From Exiguobacterium acetylicum DSM 20416 (GTDB lineage: Bacteria; Bacillota; Bacilli; Exiguobacteriales; Exiguobacteriaceae): 64,000 nt of DNA. Location of the stretch: assembly GCF_000702605.1 (NCBI RefSeq), contig NZ_JNIR01000001.1, forward strand, positions 1,478,501 to 1,542,500. The letters are read 5' to 3'. Position numbers and translations under genes: made by a program. Of this stretch, positions 17,167 through 27,799 are shown piece after piece; position 1 is the first letter of the stretch, and each line of letters starts with the position of its first letter. The notes beneath the pieces are model-generated. The model had not been told where the DNA came from. It made no database searches and saw only the letters and a program-made list of their open reading frames with translations.

Positions 17167-19338
17167 TTACTTCCGTTTGACTTCTTCCATAATGAACGCT
17201 TCGATGACATCATCAACTTTCACATCATCATAACGTTCGATCTTAATACCACACTCGTAACCAGCAGCGACTTCTTTGACATCATCTTTGAAGCGGCGAA
17301 GTGTATCGAGTTTTCCTTCGTAGATGACGATACTATCACGAACGACACGGACACCTGCATCACGCGTTAACTTACCTTCCGTGACATATCCACCTGCGAT
17401 CGTACCGACTTTCGATACTTTGATGACATCGCGGACTTCAGCTTGACCGATGATTTTCTCGACGAACTCAGGATCAAGGAGACCTTTCATCGCTTGCTCG
17501 ATTTCTTCAATCGCATTGTAGATGATCCGGTGAAGACGAATTTCGACTTTCTCCTGATCTGCCATTGATTTCGCGTTACCATCCGGACGAACGTTGAATC
17601 CGATGATGATCGCATTTGCTGCTGAGGCGAGGATAACGTCACCTTCTGTGATCGCACCAACACCTGAGTGTACGATGTTAATTTTAACACCTTCGACATC
17701 AATTTTCTTCAATGAACCGGCTAAGGCTTCAACTGAACCTTGAACGTCACCTTTGATGATGATGTTGAGGTCCTTAACTTCGCCTTCTTTGATGCGGTCG
17801 AAGAGATCTTCTAAGCTAACTTTCGCTGAATCGCGACGTTGTGCTTCGATTTCACGTTGGTAACGTGCTTCACCGATTTGACGTGCTTTTTTCTCATCTT
17901 CGAATGCGAAGAATTGATCGCCCGCTTTCGGAACATCGTTTAAACCTGTGATTTCGATTGGCGTCGATGGTCCGACTTCTTTGACACGACGACCGATATC
18001 GTTGACCATTGCCCGGATACGACCGAACGTGTGACCGACGACGATCGGGTCACCAACACGAAGTGTTCCGTGTTGAACGAGAAGTGTAGCGACTGGACCG
18101 CGTCCTTTATCGAGTTTCGCCTCGATGACTGTTCCGCGACCGTTCATGTCTGGTGTTGATTTGTATTCTTGAACTTCTGAAACGAGAAGGATCATCTCGA
18201 GCAATTCGTCGATGCCGTCTCCTTTAAGAGCTGAAACCGGTACGAAGATCGTATCGCCGCCCCAGTCTTCTGCAACGAGTTCGAACTCTGTCAATTCTTG
18301 TTTGACACGGTCAGGGTTCGCACCCTCTTTATCCATCTTGTTGACCGCAACGATGATTGGAACGCCAGCTGCTTTCGCGTGGCTGATCGCTTCTTCCGTC
18401 TGCGGCATGACACCGTCATCGGCTGCAACGACGATGATCGCGATATCCGTGACATCTGCTCCACATGCACGCATCGTCGTGAACGCCGCGTGACCTGGTG
18501 TATCGAGGAACGTGATCTTCTTGCCGTCGATCTCAACTTGGTAAGCACCGATGTGCTGCGTGATCCCGCCGGCTTCGCCTGCAGTGACCTTCGTGTTACG
18601 GATCGAGTCGAGCAATGTCGTTTTACCGTGGTCGACGTGTCCCATGATCGTAACGACCGGTGGACGCTCAGACAATTCGTACTTGTCAAGGTTCAATTCA
18701 TATTGATCAAAGTCCGTCTCATCGACTTGGACTGTCTTTTCGACTTCAAAACCAAACTCTGTCGCGAGCAGTTCGACTGTCTCGTCATCAAGATCTTGGT
18801 TGATTGTCGCCATGACACCGAGACCCATCAATTTCATGATCAATTCATTTGGTTTTTTCGCCATTTTTTCAGCGAGTTCACCGACTGTCAAGTTATCAGA
18901 GTATTGAACGACGTTTGCCATCGCCTCTTCTTGCGCCCGGCGAGCTGCTTTCCGTTGACTCGACTTCGAGTTCGGATCCGCTACTTCGAGTTTACGCGGT
19001 TCTGCTTTCTTTTGGTTCGGACGACGTTTGCCGCCACGGTTGTTACGGTTGCCGAATTCTGGGCGTCCGCCTTTGCTGTTACGTGATTGGTTACCTGCTG
19101 GTTTGTTTGTACTTCCTGGTCGGTTCGGTTTATTATCTGATTTCACTTGTTTTGGAGCCTCCGTCTTTTGAGCCCGATATTTTTCGGGATTAAATACTTG
19201 ATCGAGTTGCTGTACTGTCTGTTCATCTAATACTGCCATATGATTCTTGACTGGTTTCTCCAGCTTTTCGAGCTGGGTGATGACCTGCTTACTTGTTACG
19301 TTTTGTTCCTTGGCGAATTCGTATACACGTTTACCCAA
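17167..19338 (-). CDS. infB: Translation initiation factor IF-2
   Basis: A 723-residue GTPase that delivers initiator tRNA to the 30S subunit. Domain order: IF2 N-terminal domain ([13 protein letters not shown]), a basic disordered stretch rich in N, G, R and K (about 70-135), a second N-terminal domain, then the G domain with [14 protein letters not shown] and NKMD, and the C-terminal domains binding fMet-tRNA. The start is the TTG at 19338, 8 bases after GGAGG; an upstream in-frame TTG at 19353 is immediately followed by, and partly overlaps, that ribosome site. It follows ylxQ closely, as in Bacillus. Confidence 0.96.
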   Translation of the reverse strand: MGKRVYEFAKEQNVTSKQVITQLEKLEKPVKNHMAVLDEQTVQQLDQVFNPEKYRAQKTEAPKQVKSDNKPNRPGSTNKPAGNQSRNSKGGRPEFGNRNNRGGKRRPNQKKAEPRKLEVADPNSKSSQRKAARRAQEEAMANVVQYSDNLTVGELAEKMAKKPNELIMKLMGLGVMATINQDLDDETVELLATEFGFEVEKTVQVDETDFDQYELNLDKYELSERPPVVTIMGHVDHGKTTLLDSIRNTKVTAGEAGGITQHIGAYQVEIDGKKITFLDTPGHAAFTTMRACGADVTDIAIIVVAADDGVMPQTEEAISHAKAAGVPIIVAVNKMDKEGANPDRVKQELTEFELVAEDWGGDTIFVPVSALKGDGIDELLEMILLVSEVQEYKSTPDMNGRGTVIEAKLDKGRGPVATLLVQHGTLRVGDPIVVGHTFGRIRAMVNDIGRRVKEVGPSTPIEITGLNDVPKAGDQFFAFEDEKKARQIGEARYQREIEAQRRDSAKVSLEDLFDRIKEGEVKDLNIIIKGDVQGSVEALAGSLKKIDVEGVKINIVHSGVGAITEGDVILASAANAIIIGFNVRPDGNAKSMADQEKVEIRLHRIIYNAIEEIEQAMKGLLDPEFVEKIIGQAEVRDVIKVSKVGTIAGGYVTEGKLTRDAGVRVVRDSIVIYEGKLDTLRRFKDDVKEVAAGYECGIKIERYDDVKVDDVIEAFIMEEVKRK

Positions 19339-19353
19339 AGGATCCACCTCCAA

Positions 19354-19656
19354 TTAGTCGTTCGAGAGGAGTTCAGTTAGCTTTTTCGCAAATCCGGCTT
19401 CATTGACTGACACGACAACACGCGCATCCTTTCCTAATGCTTGACCGAGAATCGTCCGGTCGGCGACTTCTAGGTAAGGAACCTGATAACTCGTACATTT
19501 ATCTGTGACTTTCTTACGCGTGGCAGCCCCCGCATCTGCTGCTAAGAGAACAAGCTTCGCTTGTCCTCCTCGTACTTCTTTCAGTACGAGTTCTTCTCCC
19601 GTCGTCACTTTTCTAGCTCGATTCGCGAGACCGAGAAGGGATTCCCATTTACTCAT
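19354..19656 (-). CDS. ylxQ: L7Ae-family RNA-binding protein YlxQ
   Basis: A 100-residue protein with the L7Ae/L30e fold signature ([15 protein letters not shown] near the start, LVLLAADAG in the middle). Relatives bind kink-turn RNA; the cellular role in the nusA operon is unsettled. The start is the ATG at 19656 after GGAGGTACAA, inside the last codons of rnpM (8-base overlap). Confidence 0.9.
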   Translation of the reverse strand: MSKWESLLGLANRARKVTTGEELVLKEVRGGQAKLVLLAADAGAATRKKVTDKCTSYQVPYLEVADRTILGQALGKDARVVVSVNEAGFAKKLTELLSND

Positions 19657-19918
19657 TTGTACCTCCCGCGATTTCAAGCAATTCATCGTATAAGGCATCT
19701 GTCGTCTTGACCTTCAAATGATGATCAAGCGTCCGTTTTTTCTTCGCCGTCGCAATGACTGCCGCATCTTTCGATAAATAGGCACCTCGCCCATTCATCT
19801 TACCATTTAAATCGATGACGACCTCTTGTTCAGGTGTTCGGACGACACGAATTAATTCTTTTTTCGGCTTCATTTCTTGTGTGATGACACACTTGCGTAA
19901 TGGTACCTTTTTTTGCAC
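19649..19918 (-). CDS. rnpM: RNase P modulator RnpM (YlxR)
   Basis: An 89-residue YlxR-family protein: [19 protein letters not shown] at the front, [10 protein letters not shown] in the middle and a basic second half. YlxR is an RNA-binding protein reported to modulate RNase P in B. subtilis. The start is a GTG with GAGGAATAATTC before it, only a few bases after the nusA stop. Confidence 0.9.
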   Translation of the reverse strand: MQKKVPLRKCVITQEMKPKKELIRVVRTPEQEVVIDLNGKMNGRGAYLSKDAAVIATAKKKRTLDHHLKVKTTDALYDELLEIAGGTNE

Positions 19919-19921
19919 GAA

Positions 19922-21031
19922 TTATTCCTCGCCTTCGACTTGGACCGCTTCTACTGCCGGCTCTTCCGTCGCGAAGACATCTTCGAGATCCATCGCTTCC
20001 GCTTCAGACTCGCTCTTAATGTCGATTTTCCATCCTGTCAACTTCGCTGCGAGACGCGCGTTTTGACCACGTTTCCCGATTGCAAGTGACAATTGGAAAT
20101 CCGGAACGACGACAATCGTCGCTTTCGCCGGTTCGTTGACGTAGACCGCAACGACTTGAGCTGGGCTGAGTGCATTCGCAACATATTCTTTCGGATCATC
20201 CGAGTAACGGACGATATCGATTTTTTCCCCGTTCAAATCATTGACGATGCGTTGAACACGTGCCCCTTTTTGCCCGACACATGCACCGACTGGATCGATG
20301 TCGTCCGCTGCGACTGCGATTTTCGAACGGTCGCCCGCTTCACGCGCCACAGACTTAACTTCGACTTCGCCACTTGAAATCTCTGGTACTTCGATTTCGA
20401 AGAGACGTTTTAAGAGACCTGGATGTGTCCGTGATACGAGAATCGATGCCCCTGATCCTTTAACCATCGGATCAACCTTCGTGACGTACACCTTGATGCG
20501 ATCACGAATCCCGAAACGCTCGTTCGGCATTTGCTCGTGTGTCGTCAAGACAGCTTCGATACCTTCTAGGTTGACGTACAAGTTGCGTGCATCTTGACGC
20601 TCAACGATACCTGTCATGATCTCATCTTCACGATCCGCAAAGTGATTGTAGATGCGTTCACGTTCTGCTTCACGCATTTTTTGTGTGACGATCTGCTTCG
20701 CCGTTTGTGCCGCAACACGACCGAAGTCGCCTGGCGTCACTTCGACTTTATGGAAATCGCCGAGTTCATATGTCGGATCGATCTCGTGCGCTTCTTCAAG
20801 CGAAAGTTGCTCTTCTGGTTGTGTCAATCGTTCGACGACTTCCTTGAGTGCGAAGACACGGATGTCTCCTGTCTGCTGGTCGAATTCGACCTTTACAGCC
20901 TCCGATTCTTTTCCGAAGTTGCGTCGGTACGCTGAAATCAATGCCTGTTCGAGCGCATCGATGATGATGTTCTTGTCAATTTCCTTCTCTTTCGCGATTT
21001 GATTGATCGCCTCGAGTAACTGTGGTCCCAT
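19922..21031 (-). CDS. nusA: Transcription termination/antitermination factor NusA
   Basis: A 369-residue factor binding RNA polymerase and nascent RNA. The N-terminal polymerase-binding domain (about 1-125) is followed by S1 (IMTGIVERQDARNLYVNLE), KH1 (VGACVGQKGARVQRI) and KH2 (LSLAIGKRGQNARLAA) domains, then a short acidic tail. It lacks the extra C-terminal repeats of E. coli NusA, as is normal in Firmicutes. It is the second gene of the operon; the leader terminator before rimP is the kind of element NusA acts on. Confidence 0.97.
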   Translation of the reverse strand: MGPQLLEAINQIAKEKEIDKNIIIDALEQALISAYRRNFGKESEAVKVEFDQQTGDIRVFALKEVVERLTQPEEQLSLEEAHEIDPTYELGDFHKVEVTPGDFGRVAAQTAKQIVTQKMREAERERIYNHFADREDEIMTGIVERQDARNLYVNLEGIEAVLTTHEQMPNERFGIRDRIKVYVTKVDPMVKGSGASILVSRTHPGLLKRLFEIEVPEISSGEVEVKSVAREAGDRSKIAVAADDIDPVGACVGQKGARVQRIVNDLNGEKIDIVRYSDDPKEYVANALSPAQVVAVYVNEPAKATIVVVPDFQLSLAIGKRGQNARLAAKLTGWKIDIKSESEAEAMDLEDVFATEEPAVEAVQVEGEE

Positions 21032-21048
21032 CGTTCTCTTCCTTTCCG

Positions 21049-21516
21049 TCAGAACATTACCGCAAGTCGCGCAAGTGAAATCTTGTCGACCGGTATCTCA
21101 ATTTTCAATTTTCTTGTTTTGACACGCACTTCGATTTCAAGCATCTCAGGTGTGTACGCGAGCAACGTTCCTTCGAATTCAACCGCATTCTTTACTGGAT
21201 CGTGCGTTTTGATATACACATGTTTCCCAATCGCCTTTTCGAAGTCCTCGTCTTTCTTCAGTGGACGTTCCGCTCCTGGACTAGCGACGTCGAGGTAATA
21301 CGGCTCGTCGATCGGATCATTGTCATTCAATGCTTCCGATAACTGTTCATTGATTTTGACGCAGTCTTCAAGATCCACGCCACCCTCTTTGTCGATGGAG
21401 ACACGTAGGAACCAATCCGCCCCTTCTTTGACGAATTCAACGTCGACTAGCTCCATCCCCTCTCGTTCGACGATTGGTTTTGCGAGCGCTTCGACCTTTT
21501 CCGTTACGTTCGTCAT
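21049..21516 (-). CDS. rimP: Ribosome maturation factor RimP
   Basis: A 155-residue factor for 30S assembly with the family stretch GMELVDVEFV, LEDC...NEQLSEALN and YLDVASPGAERPL. The ATG at 21516 is preferred because GGAGG sits six bases before it; the ATG two codons upstream touches the ribosome site. It is first in the rimP-nusA-rnpM-ylxQ-infB-rbfA operon, preceded by a promoter and a terminator-like hairpin. Confidence 0.94.
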   Translation of the reverse strand: MTNVTEKVEALAKPIVEREGMELVDVEFVKEGADWFLRVSIDKEGGVDLEDCVKINEQLSEALNDNDPIDEPYYLDVASPGAERPLKKDEDFEKAIGKHVYIKTHDPVKNAVEFEGTLLAYTPEMLEIEVRVKTRKLKIEIPVDKISLARLAVMF

Positions 21517-21529
21517 CTTCATCCTCCTT

Positions 21530-21569
21530 CAAAAAACAAACAAGAAAGGAGCAGGTCCCCCTACTCCTT
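21530..21569 (-). terminator. Terminator/attenuator in the rimP-nusA leader
   Basis: On the minus strand AAGGAG pairs with CTCCTT, extended after one mismatch by AGG/CCT pairing around a 4-base loop, followed by TCTTGTTTGTTTTTT. It lies between the candidate rimP promoter and the rimP ribosome site, so it can act both on polC readthrough and on the nusA operon itself. In B. subtilis NusA represses its own operon by stimulating a leader terminator; the layout here fits. Confidence 0.75.
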
Positions 21570-21602
21570 CCAAGTCGTAGTATAAAAAACATTTCCTCAC
21601 TC

Positions 21603-21631
21603 AATATAGCATAGGAAAGCGCTCAAAGCAA
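21603..21631 (-). promoter_or_regulatory. Candidate sigma-A promoter of the rimP-nusA operon
   Basis: A -35 box TTGCTT (21626-21631) and -10 box TATATT (21603-21608), 17 bases apart, between the polC stop and the leader hairpin. The transcript would begin about 80 bases before rimP. Confidence 0.6.
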
Positions 21632-21645
21632 GTGTTCCTAAGGGC

Positions 21646-24600
21646 TTACAAGTCGAACAAGGAGAGCTGATTCTCGTCCGGTAACCCTTCGAGACAGCCT
21701 AGGTTATCGAGTGTCTCGATGATCGTTTTCGATAACTTGGCACGTTTTTGGAGGTCTTCCTTCGAGAGGAATTCGCCACCTTTACGTGCTTCGACGATCT
21801 GCTTCGCTGCATTCGTCCCGAGACCTGTCACGGCATTAAACGGTGGTAACAACGTATCCCCGTCAATGAGGAATTCCGTTGCACTTGAGCGGTAGAGATC
21901 GACCTTTTGGAACGTAAAGCCCCGTTCGATCATCTCAAGCGCGATTTCAAGAACCGTGTACAATCCCTTGTCCTTCGCCGTTGCCTCGAATCCTTTATCC
22001 TTGATGTCTTGCAAGACTTTCCGGACGGCTGCAGAGCCTTTATTCATCGCACCGATATCAAAGTCACCCGCACGTACCGTAAAGTACGAAGCGTAGTAAT
22101 ACATTGGATGATGGACTTTATAGTAGGCGATCCGAACAGCCATTAAGACATAGGCAGCAGCATGGGCTTTCGGGAACATGTACTTGATTTTCTTACAAGA
22201 ATCGATATACCAGAGCGGCACATCGTTCTCGATCATCGCCTCTTCCATGTCAATCGAGAGTCCTTTCCCTTTTCGGACCGACTCCATGATTTTAAAAGCA
22301 AGTGACGGTTCAAGACCGGCATAGATCAAGTAGACCATGATGTCATCTCGACAACCGATGACGTCTTTTAATTCACATGTTCCGTTGTAGATCAATTCGC
22401 TGGCGTTTCCGAGCCAGACATCCGTTCCGTGCGAGAGTCCTGAAATCTGGACGAACTCCGAGAACGTCGTCGGTTTCGTCTCTTCTAACATTTGGCGGAC
22501 GAACTTTGTTCCAAACTCGGGAATACCGAGCGTTCCCGTTTTTGAATCGATTTGCTCCGGCGTCACGCCGATCGATTCCGTCGAACTGAAAATTTTCATG
22601 ACTTCCGGGTCATCGACCGGAATCGTCTTCGGATCTCGTCCTGATAAATCCTGTAGCATCCGAATCATGGTCGGGTCATCGTGACCGAGGATATCGAGTT
22701 TGAGTAAGTTATCGTGAATCGAGTGGAAGTCAAAGTGTGTCGTCTTCCATTCAGAACCCATATCATCTGCCGGATATTGAATCGGACTAATATCATAAAT
22801 ATCCATATAGTCCGGTACGACGATGATCCCACCTGGGTGTTGCCCAGTCGTTCGTTTGACGCCGGTGACACCACTGACGAGACGATCGACTTCCGCATTC
22901 CGATACGTCAGCTCATTCTCCGACTGATACCCTTTGACATAGCCATACGCCGTCTTCTCGGCAATCGTTCCGATTGTTCCGGCACGGTAGACGTAATCGT
23001 CACCGAACAAGACTTTCGTATAGGCGTGTGCTTGCGGCTGATATTCTCCACTGAAGTTCAAATCGATATCCGGTACTTTATCCCCTTTAAATCCAAGGAA
23101 CGTTTCAAACGGAATATCATGACCGTCTTTAAATAACGGGATATCACATTTCGAACAGGATTTATCCGGTAAATCGAATCCCGAACCGACAGAACCGTCA
23201 TCGAAGAACTCCGATTCCTTACAATTCGGACAGACATAGTGTGGCGGCAAGGGATTGACTTCGGTGATCTCGGTCATCGTCGCAACGAGACTTGATCCGA
23301 CCGACCCCCGTGAACCGACCAAATAGCCGTCGTCGAGTGATTTTTTAACGAGTTTATGAGAAATCAAATAGATGACGGCGAATCCGTGACCGATGATTGA
23401 CTTCAACTCTTTTTCGAGTCGTGCTTCGACGATTTCCGGTAACGTCTCTCCGTAAATCCGGTGCGCCATATCGTACGACAAGTTCCGAACTTCTTCATCC
23501 GCCCCTTCGATCTTTGGTGTATAGAGATCTTTTGGAATGATGTCGATGTTCTCGAACTGTTCCGCGACGGCTTGACTGTTCGTGATGACGAGACGTTCCG
23601 ATACATCTGGCCCGAGGAACTTGAAGTCATCCATCATTTCCTTCGTCGTCCGGAAGTGTGCCGGTGGCAGTTGTTTTCGCATGTTCAGCATGTTCGCTCC
23701 ACCTTGCGTCCGGATCAAAATCTCCCGGTACGTGGCGTCATGTTGATCGAGGTAATGCACGTTCCCTGTCGCAACTGGTAAGATATCATGTTCTTCCGCG
23801 ACACGGATGATTTTTTTGATCAGTTCGCGCAGTTCGAGTTCATTCTGAACGATTTCCCGCTCGATCAAATGACCATACATCGCGGGTGGCTGAATCTCGA
23901 TGAAATCATAGAACTGCATCACTTTCGCTAAATCTTCGTCTGACTTGTTCAAAGCGGCATCAAACACTTCGCCATTATCGCAAGCTGATCCGATGATCAA
24001 ACCATCCCGGTGCGCGACGAGTTGCGAGCGCGGTGTGCGGACGACACGGTGCACGTGTTTCGTATGAGCAATCGAAATCAATTGGTACAAATTCTTCAAG
24101 CCCGTCCGGTTCTTCGCATAGACCGTCGCGTGGTATGGTCGTGCCCGCGAGATATCTTTCCCCATCTCCCGGTTGAGTGAGGCGTGTGTCTTCATGTCGA
24201 ACATCTCATCTGCCATTTGAAGCAACTTGACCATCAAATATCCCGTCGCTTCCGCGTCATAGATGGCGCGGTGATGTTGCGTCAATTCGATATCAAATCG
24301 TTTCGCGAGTGTGTTCAATCGGTGATTTTTTAGCGTCGGCATCAAGACACGGGCTAGCTCAAGCGTATCAATGACCGGCAAGACCGATTCATCGTGTCCA
24401 CCAGACCGGAGTGTCGCATTCAAGAACCCGATATCAAACGAAGCATTATGGGCAACGAGAATCGAGTCGCCGACCCAGTCCATGAACTCCTTGACGACTT
24501 GTTCCGGGTCTGGTTTTCCGCGGACCATATCATCGGTGATCCCTGTCAAATCAATCGTCGTCGCCGACAACAGGTGTTTCGGATCCGCGAATGCTTCGAA

Positions 24601-25941
24601 CTTATCGATGATATCACCGTCGTGGATCTTGACGGCTGCGAGTTCAATGATTTTGTTGTACATCGCCGATAAACCAGTCGTCTCGACGTCAAAGACGACG
24701 AATGTCGCGTCATCTAAGTTACGTTCTACCGGATGATAGGCGACTTGCACCCCGTCATCGACGACATTCGCTTCGATTCCGTATAGTACCTTGATATCGT
24801 TTTTCTTTCCGGCATAGTAGGCATCCGGGAAACTTTGGGCGCCAGCGTGATCCGTGATCGCAACAGCAGGATGACCCCATTTTGCTGCGCGTTCGACGTA
24901 TTTCGTCACGTTCATGACAGCGTCCATCTGACTCATTTGCGAGTGCGCATGTAACTCGACACGCTTCTCACCTGCCCAAGGGTCAGCCGGTGCTTCCATC
25001 TTCACTTCTGACAGTTGGGCAATCATCATACAGAGATCGCGTAGGAATGTATCGAACTCAACGCGACCTGCCGCCTGGATCCACATCCCTTTTTTGATGG
25101 CTGAGAGGATCTTGACGTCTGTTTCGTCACGCGCAAACATCTTGACGACGAGGGAGTCCGTATAGTCCGTCATCTTGAACGTAAAGATCGTCTTTCCACT
25201 TCGTAGTTCACGACTCTCTGCCGAGAAGACGAGACCACGGATCGCAATCCGTCGTTCCTCATCTTGGATCGTCTTAATCGGGACAATCTCATCTTGAATT
25301 GGTTTCCCGATCCGGATCTCAACCGGTCCTTCATCGTCATCCCGCGATTGTTCCCGCTTGAATTGCAACTCGAGCATCCGTTTTGCTTCTTCCATGTCTT
25401 CCTGTTTCACCTGATTGCGCAACGCTTCTTGTTTCGATTCGTTGATTTGAACAATCGGTTCACAGTTGAATTTCGGAAATCCGTAAGCACTGTAAAGTAA
25501 CTGCAACTCACCACATAAGCTACTTTTTAAGAATCCTGCTTCCGGTTCACTCCGGACCGGAATGAATAATTTCTGTTCTTTGAACTCCGGTAAGACCCGT
25601 CCAAGTTGTGTCCGCATCGCCGATGAGACATCTGCGAGATCCTGCACGACGTATGGCCAGTAATCATGATACAGGCGTTCGTCTGGTCGACTATCCGCAT
25701 GTAGGATGATTTTGACTTCGGCGAATTGCTGATACCGACTGACTAAGCGACTCGTAAAGAGTTGATAAACGTTTTGGGGTAAAACATGTGGCAAGCGGAT
25801 CTCAAATGTCCAGGTTGCTTTTGCTTTATTAACGCGAAGCTTCTCAAGGACTGCTTCGTTAAAGTATTCTTCAATGATACCGTTCGGTAATTCCAAGTCA
25901 CTGAGTAACAGTGACATGCGTTGTTGTGTATCCACTCGCAA
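21646..25941 (-). CDS. polC: DNA polymerase III alpha subunit, Gram-positive type PolC
   Basis: A 1431-residue replicative polymerase. Domain order: N-terminal domain, OB fold, PHP domain ([20 protein letters not shown]), an inserted DEDD proofreading exonuclease ([26 protein letters not shown]), then palm/fingers with the zinc-binding CPNC...CSKC of PolC and the catalytic region ([11 protein letters not shown]). The length is normal. The start is unclear: in-frame options are TTG 25941, GTG 25935 and ATG 25920, and none has a good ribosome site. A strong AGGAGGAGGAG lies 36 or more bases upstream, separated from this frame by a TGA at 25960-25962. Alignment with B. subtilis PolC favours TTG or GTG. 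It follows proS after a terminator. Confidence 0.96.
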   Translation of the reverse strand: MRVDTQQRMSLLLSDLELPNGIIEEYFNEAVLEKLRVNKAKATWTFEIRLPHVLPQNVYQLFTSRLVSRYQQFAEVKIILHADSRPDERLYHDYWPYVVQDLADVSSAMRTQLGRVLPEFKEQKLFIPVRSEPEAGFLKSSLCGELQLLYSAYGFPKFNCEPIVQINESKQEALRNQVKQEDMEEAKRMLELQFKREQSRDDDEGPVEIRIGKPIQDEIVPIKTIQDEERRIAIRGLVFSAESRELRSGKTIFTFKMTDYTDSLVVKMFARDETDVKILSAIKKGMWIQAAGRVEFDTFLRDLCMMIAQLSEVKMEAPADPWAGEKRVELHAHSQMSQMDAVMNVTKYVERAAKWGHPAVAITDHAGAQSFPDAYYAGKKNDIKVLYGIEANVVDDGVQVAYHPVERNLDDATFVVFDVETTGLSAMYNKIIELAAVKIHDGDIIDKFEAFADPKHLLSATTIDLTGITDDMVRGKPDPEQVVKEFMDWVGDSILVAHNASFDIGFLNATLRSGGHDESVLPVIDTLELARVLMPTLKNHRLNTLAKRFDIELTQHHRAIYDAEATGYLMVKLLQMADEMFDMKTHASLNREMGKDISRARPYHATVYAKNRTGLKNLYQLISIAHTKHVHRVVRTPRSQLVAHRDGLIIGSACDNGEVFDAALNKSDEDLAKVMQFYDFIEIQPPAMYGHLIEREIVQNELELRELIKKIIRVAEEHDILPVATGNVHYLDQHDATYREILIRTQGGANMLNMRKQLPPAHFRTTKEMMDDFKFLGPDVSERLVITNSQAVAEQFENIDIIPKDLYTPKIEGADEEVRNLSYDMAHRIYGETLPEIVEARLEKELKSIIGHGFAVIYLISHKLVKKSLDDGYLVGSRGSVGSSLVATMTEITEVNPLPPHYVCPNCKESEFFDDGSVGSGFDLPDKSCSKCDIPLFKDGHDIPFETFLGFKGDKVPDIDLNFSGEYQPQAHAYTKVLFGDDYVYRAGTIGTIAEKTAYGYVKGYQSENELTYRNAEVDRLVSGVTGVKRTTGQHPGGIIVVPDYMDIYDISPIQYPADDMGSEWKTTHFDFHSIHDNLLKLDILGHDDPTMIRMLQDLSGRDPKTIPVDDPEVMKIFSSTESIGVTPEQIDSKTGTLGIPEFGTKFVRQMLEETKPTTFSEFVQISGLSHGTDVWLGNASELIYNGTCELKDVIGCRDDIMVYLIYAGLEPSLAFKIMESVRKGKGLSIDMEEAMIENDVPLWYIDSCKKIKYMFPKAHAAAYVLMAVRIAYYKVHHPMYYYASYFTVRAGDFDIGAMNKGSAAVRKVLQDIKDKGFEATAKDKGLYTVLEIALEMIERGFTFQKVDLYRSSATEFLIDGDTLLPPFNAVTGLGTNAAKQIVEARKGGEFLSKEDLQKRAKLSKTIIETLDNLGCLEGLPDENQLSLFDL

Positions 25942-26019
25942 TTGTGCTGTCTGATCGCTTCACACCGTGACAGCAACTCCTCCTCCTCTTGCGGATTGCC
26001 CAAGGGGCGAATGGGTGTG

Positions 26020-26052
26020 AGACAAGAAAACAGTCACTTTATGAAAAGTGAC
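26020..26052 (-). terminator. Intrinsic terminator after proS
   Basis: GTCACTTT and AAAGTGAC form an 8-base-pair stem with a 4-base loop on the minus strand, followed by TGTTTTCTTG. It begins about 12 bases past the proS stop and closes the rpsB-to-proS gene run. Confidence 0.82.
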
Positions 26053-26064
26053 CGTCTCCATACT

Positions 26065-27765
26065 TTATTCTAAACCTTCATAGAGTGAACGAACAGCCTC
26101 AACAACTTGTTCTTGTCCAATTTCTTCTGCATCGCCACCACGACGGGCTTTTAATTCGACGATTCCTTCTGCCGCTTTTTTCCCGACGTTCAAACGAACC
26201 GGTAGACCGATCAAATCAGCATCGGCGAACTTGACGCCTGCTCGTTCTTTCCGGTCGTCAAGTAAGACGCTAAAACCTGCAGCTGTCAACTCACGATATA
26301 GCGTCTCTCCGAGTTCAAGCTGTTCCGCATTTTTACCATTGACGACGATCAAATGGACATCGTATGGTGCGATCGCTTTTGGCCAAAAGATCCCGCGCTC
26401 ATCATAATGTTGTTCGACGACTGCCGACAATGTCCGCGAGACACCGATGCCGTAACAACCCATGATGAGTGGTTGTGCTTTACCGCCTTCATCGAGGAAC
26501 GTCGCTCCCATTCCTTCAGAGTAACGTGTGCCGAGTTTGAAGACTTGACCGACTTCGATACCACGTGCGAATTTGACGTTGCCGTTGCCGTCTGGTGACG
26601 CGTCACCTTCTTCAACGAAACGTAAATCCGTATAGTCGGCTTCGAAATCACGGCTTGGGTCGACATGGATATAATGCGTTTCCGCTTTGTTCGCACCACA
26701 GACAGCGTTCGTCAAGGCACGGATCGCGTAATCGGCGACGATCTTCATGTCTGCTCCGATCGGTCCGAGTGTTCCAGGCGTTGAGTGAAGCGCTGCTTCA
26801 ATCTCTTCGTCGCTCGCCATCGTGATGTCGAGAGCACCCAGATAGTTTTTCAACTTGATGTCGTTGACTTCGTGATCGCCACGGACAAGTGCCATGACAA
26901 GTCCTTGCTCCGTCTTGAAGATGACGGTCTTGATTGATTCGTTTGCTGGTAAATTCAGATGTGCGCTGACCGCTTCGATCGTCTTCGCATCTGCCGTATG
27001 CACTTCTTCAAGTGCTTCTGGTGCTTTGTCTTGCTTCGGATAGGCATCGATGGACTCTGCCATCTCTAAGTTCGCTGCATAATCCGATTGGTCCGAGTAG
27101 ACGATCGTATCTTCACCGATTGCTGCTAACGCATGGAACTCATGTGTTCCACTACCACCAATCGCACCTGAGTCAGCGACGACTGGACGGAACTCAAGAC
27201 CAACACGTGTGAAAATCCGCGAATACGTATCAAACATGTTTTGATACTCTTCGTCTAAGCTCTCTTGTGAAGAATGGAACGAATAAGCGTCCTTCATGAT
27301 GAACTCGCGACCACGTAATAAACCGAAACGTGGACGACGTTCGTCACGGTACTTCATTTGAATCTGGAAGAGATTGACCGGTAACTTTTTGTACGAGTTC
27401 AATTCATCACGAACGATTGAAGTGATCAGTTCCTCGTGCGTCGCTCCGAGCGCGAACCGGCGATCATGACGATCCGTCAAGCGCATTAATTCAGGTCCAT
27501 AGATATCCCAGCGTCCAGTTTCTTCCCATAGTTCAGCTGGTTGAATCGCTGGCATCAGTAATTCTTGCGCACCCGCCGCTTCTAATTCCTCACGGATGAT
27601 CGTCTCGATGTTTGCGAGTACTCGTTTTGCGAGTGGTAGATACGAATAGATCCCAGCGGCATTTTGACGCATGAATCCTGCACGAAGCAAGAGTTGGTGA
27701 CTGATGGCTTCTGCATCAGATGGTACTTCACGCAACGTTGGCATGAATAGTTTTGATTGTTTCAT
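26065..27765 (-). CDS. proS: Prolyl-tRNA synthetase
   Basis: A 566-residue class II synthetase of the bacterial type. Motif 2 ([19 protein letters not shown]) and motif 3 ([14 protein letters not shown]) are visible; between them lies the YbaK-like editing insertion (about 230-380) that removes Ala-tRNAPro. A C-terminal anticodon domain follows ([11 protein letters not shown]). It follows rseP by 34 bases in the uppS-cdsA-dxr-rseP-proS series, as in Bacillus, too close for a T-box leader. A terminator follows. Confidence 0.97.
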   Translation of the reverse strand: MKQSKLFMPTLREVPSDAEAISHQLLLRAGFMRQNAAGIYSYLPLAKRVLANIETIIREELEAAGAQELLMPAIQPAELWEETGRWDIYGPELMRLTDRHDRRFALGATHEELITSIVRDELNSYKKLPVNLFQIQMKYRDERRPRFGLLRGREFIMKDAYSFHSSQESLDEEYQNMFDTYSRIFTRVGLEFRPVVADSGAIGGSGTHEFHALAAIGEDTIVYSDQSDYAANLEMAESIDAYPKQDKAPEALEEVHTADAKTIEAVSAHLNLPANESIKTVIFKTEQGLVMALVRGDHEVNDIKLKNYLGALDITMASDEEIEAALHSTPGTLGPIGADMKIVADYAIRALTNAVCGANKAETHYIHVDPSRDFEADYTDLRFVEEGDASPDGNGNVKFARGIEVGQVFKLGTRYSEGMGATFLDEGGKAQPLIMGCYGIGVSRTLSAVVEQHYDERGIFWPKAIAPYDVHLIVVNGKNAEQLELGETLYRELTAAGFSVLLDDRKERAGVKFADADLIGLPVRLNVGKKAAEGIVELKARRGGDAEEIGQEQVVEAVRSLYEGLE

Positions 27766-27799
27766 AATGAGTCACGAACTCCTTTGACTGAGTGATTAA

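Noticed and set aside
18298-19086. 262-codon plus-strand ORF opposite infB
   Set aside because: It is the mirror of infB, rich in Arg, Cys and His, without a ribosome site or family features. The same holds for the other plus-strand ORFs.
21611-21627. cre site in the rimP promoter spacer (GAAAGCGCTCAAA)
   Set aside because: It resembles cre by its core but lacks the flanking TG/CA bases, and CcpA control of the nusA operon is not expected.
25743-26003. 86-codon ORF overlapping the polC start as a separate gene
   Set aside because: It has a strong Shine-Dalgarno inside it, but the peptide lacks any recognisable feature and is mostly out-of-frame polC. Kept only as a finding about the polC start.
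27766-27799. T-box riboswitch before proS
   Set aside because: The gap to rseP is only 34 bases, too short for a T-box leader.
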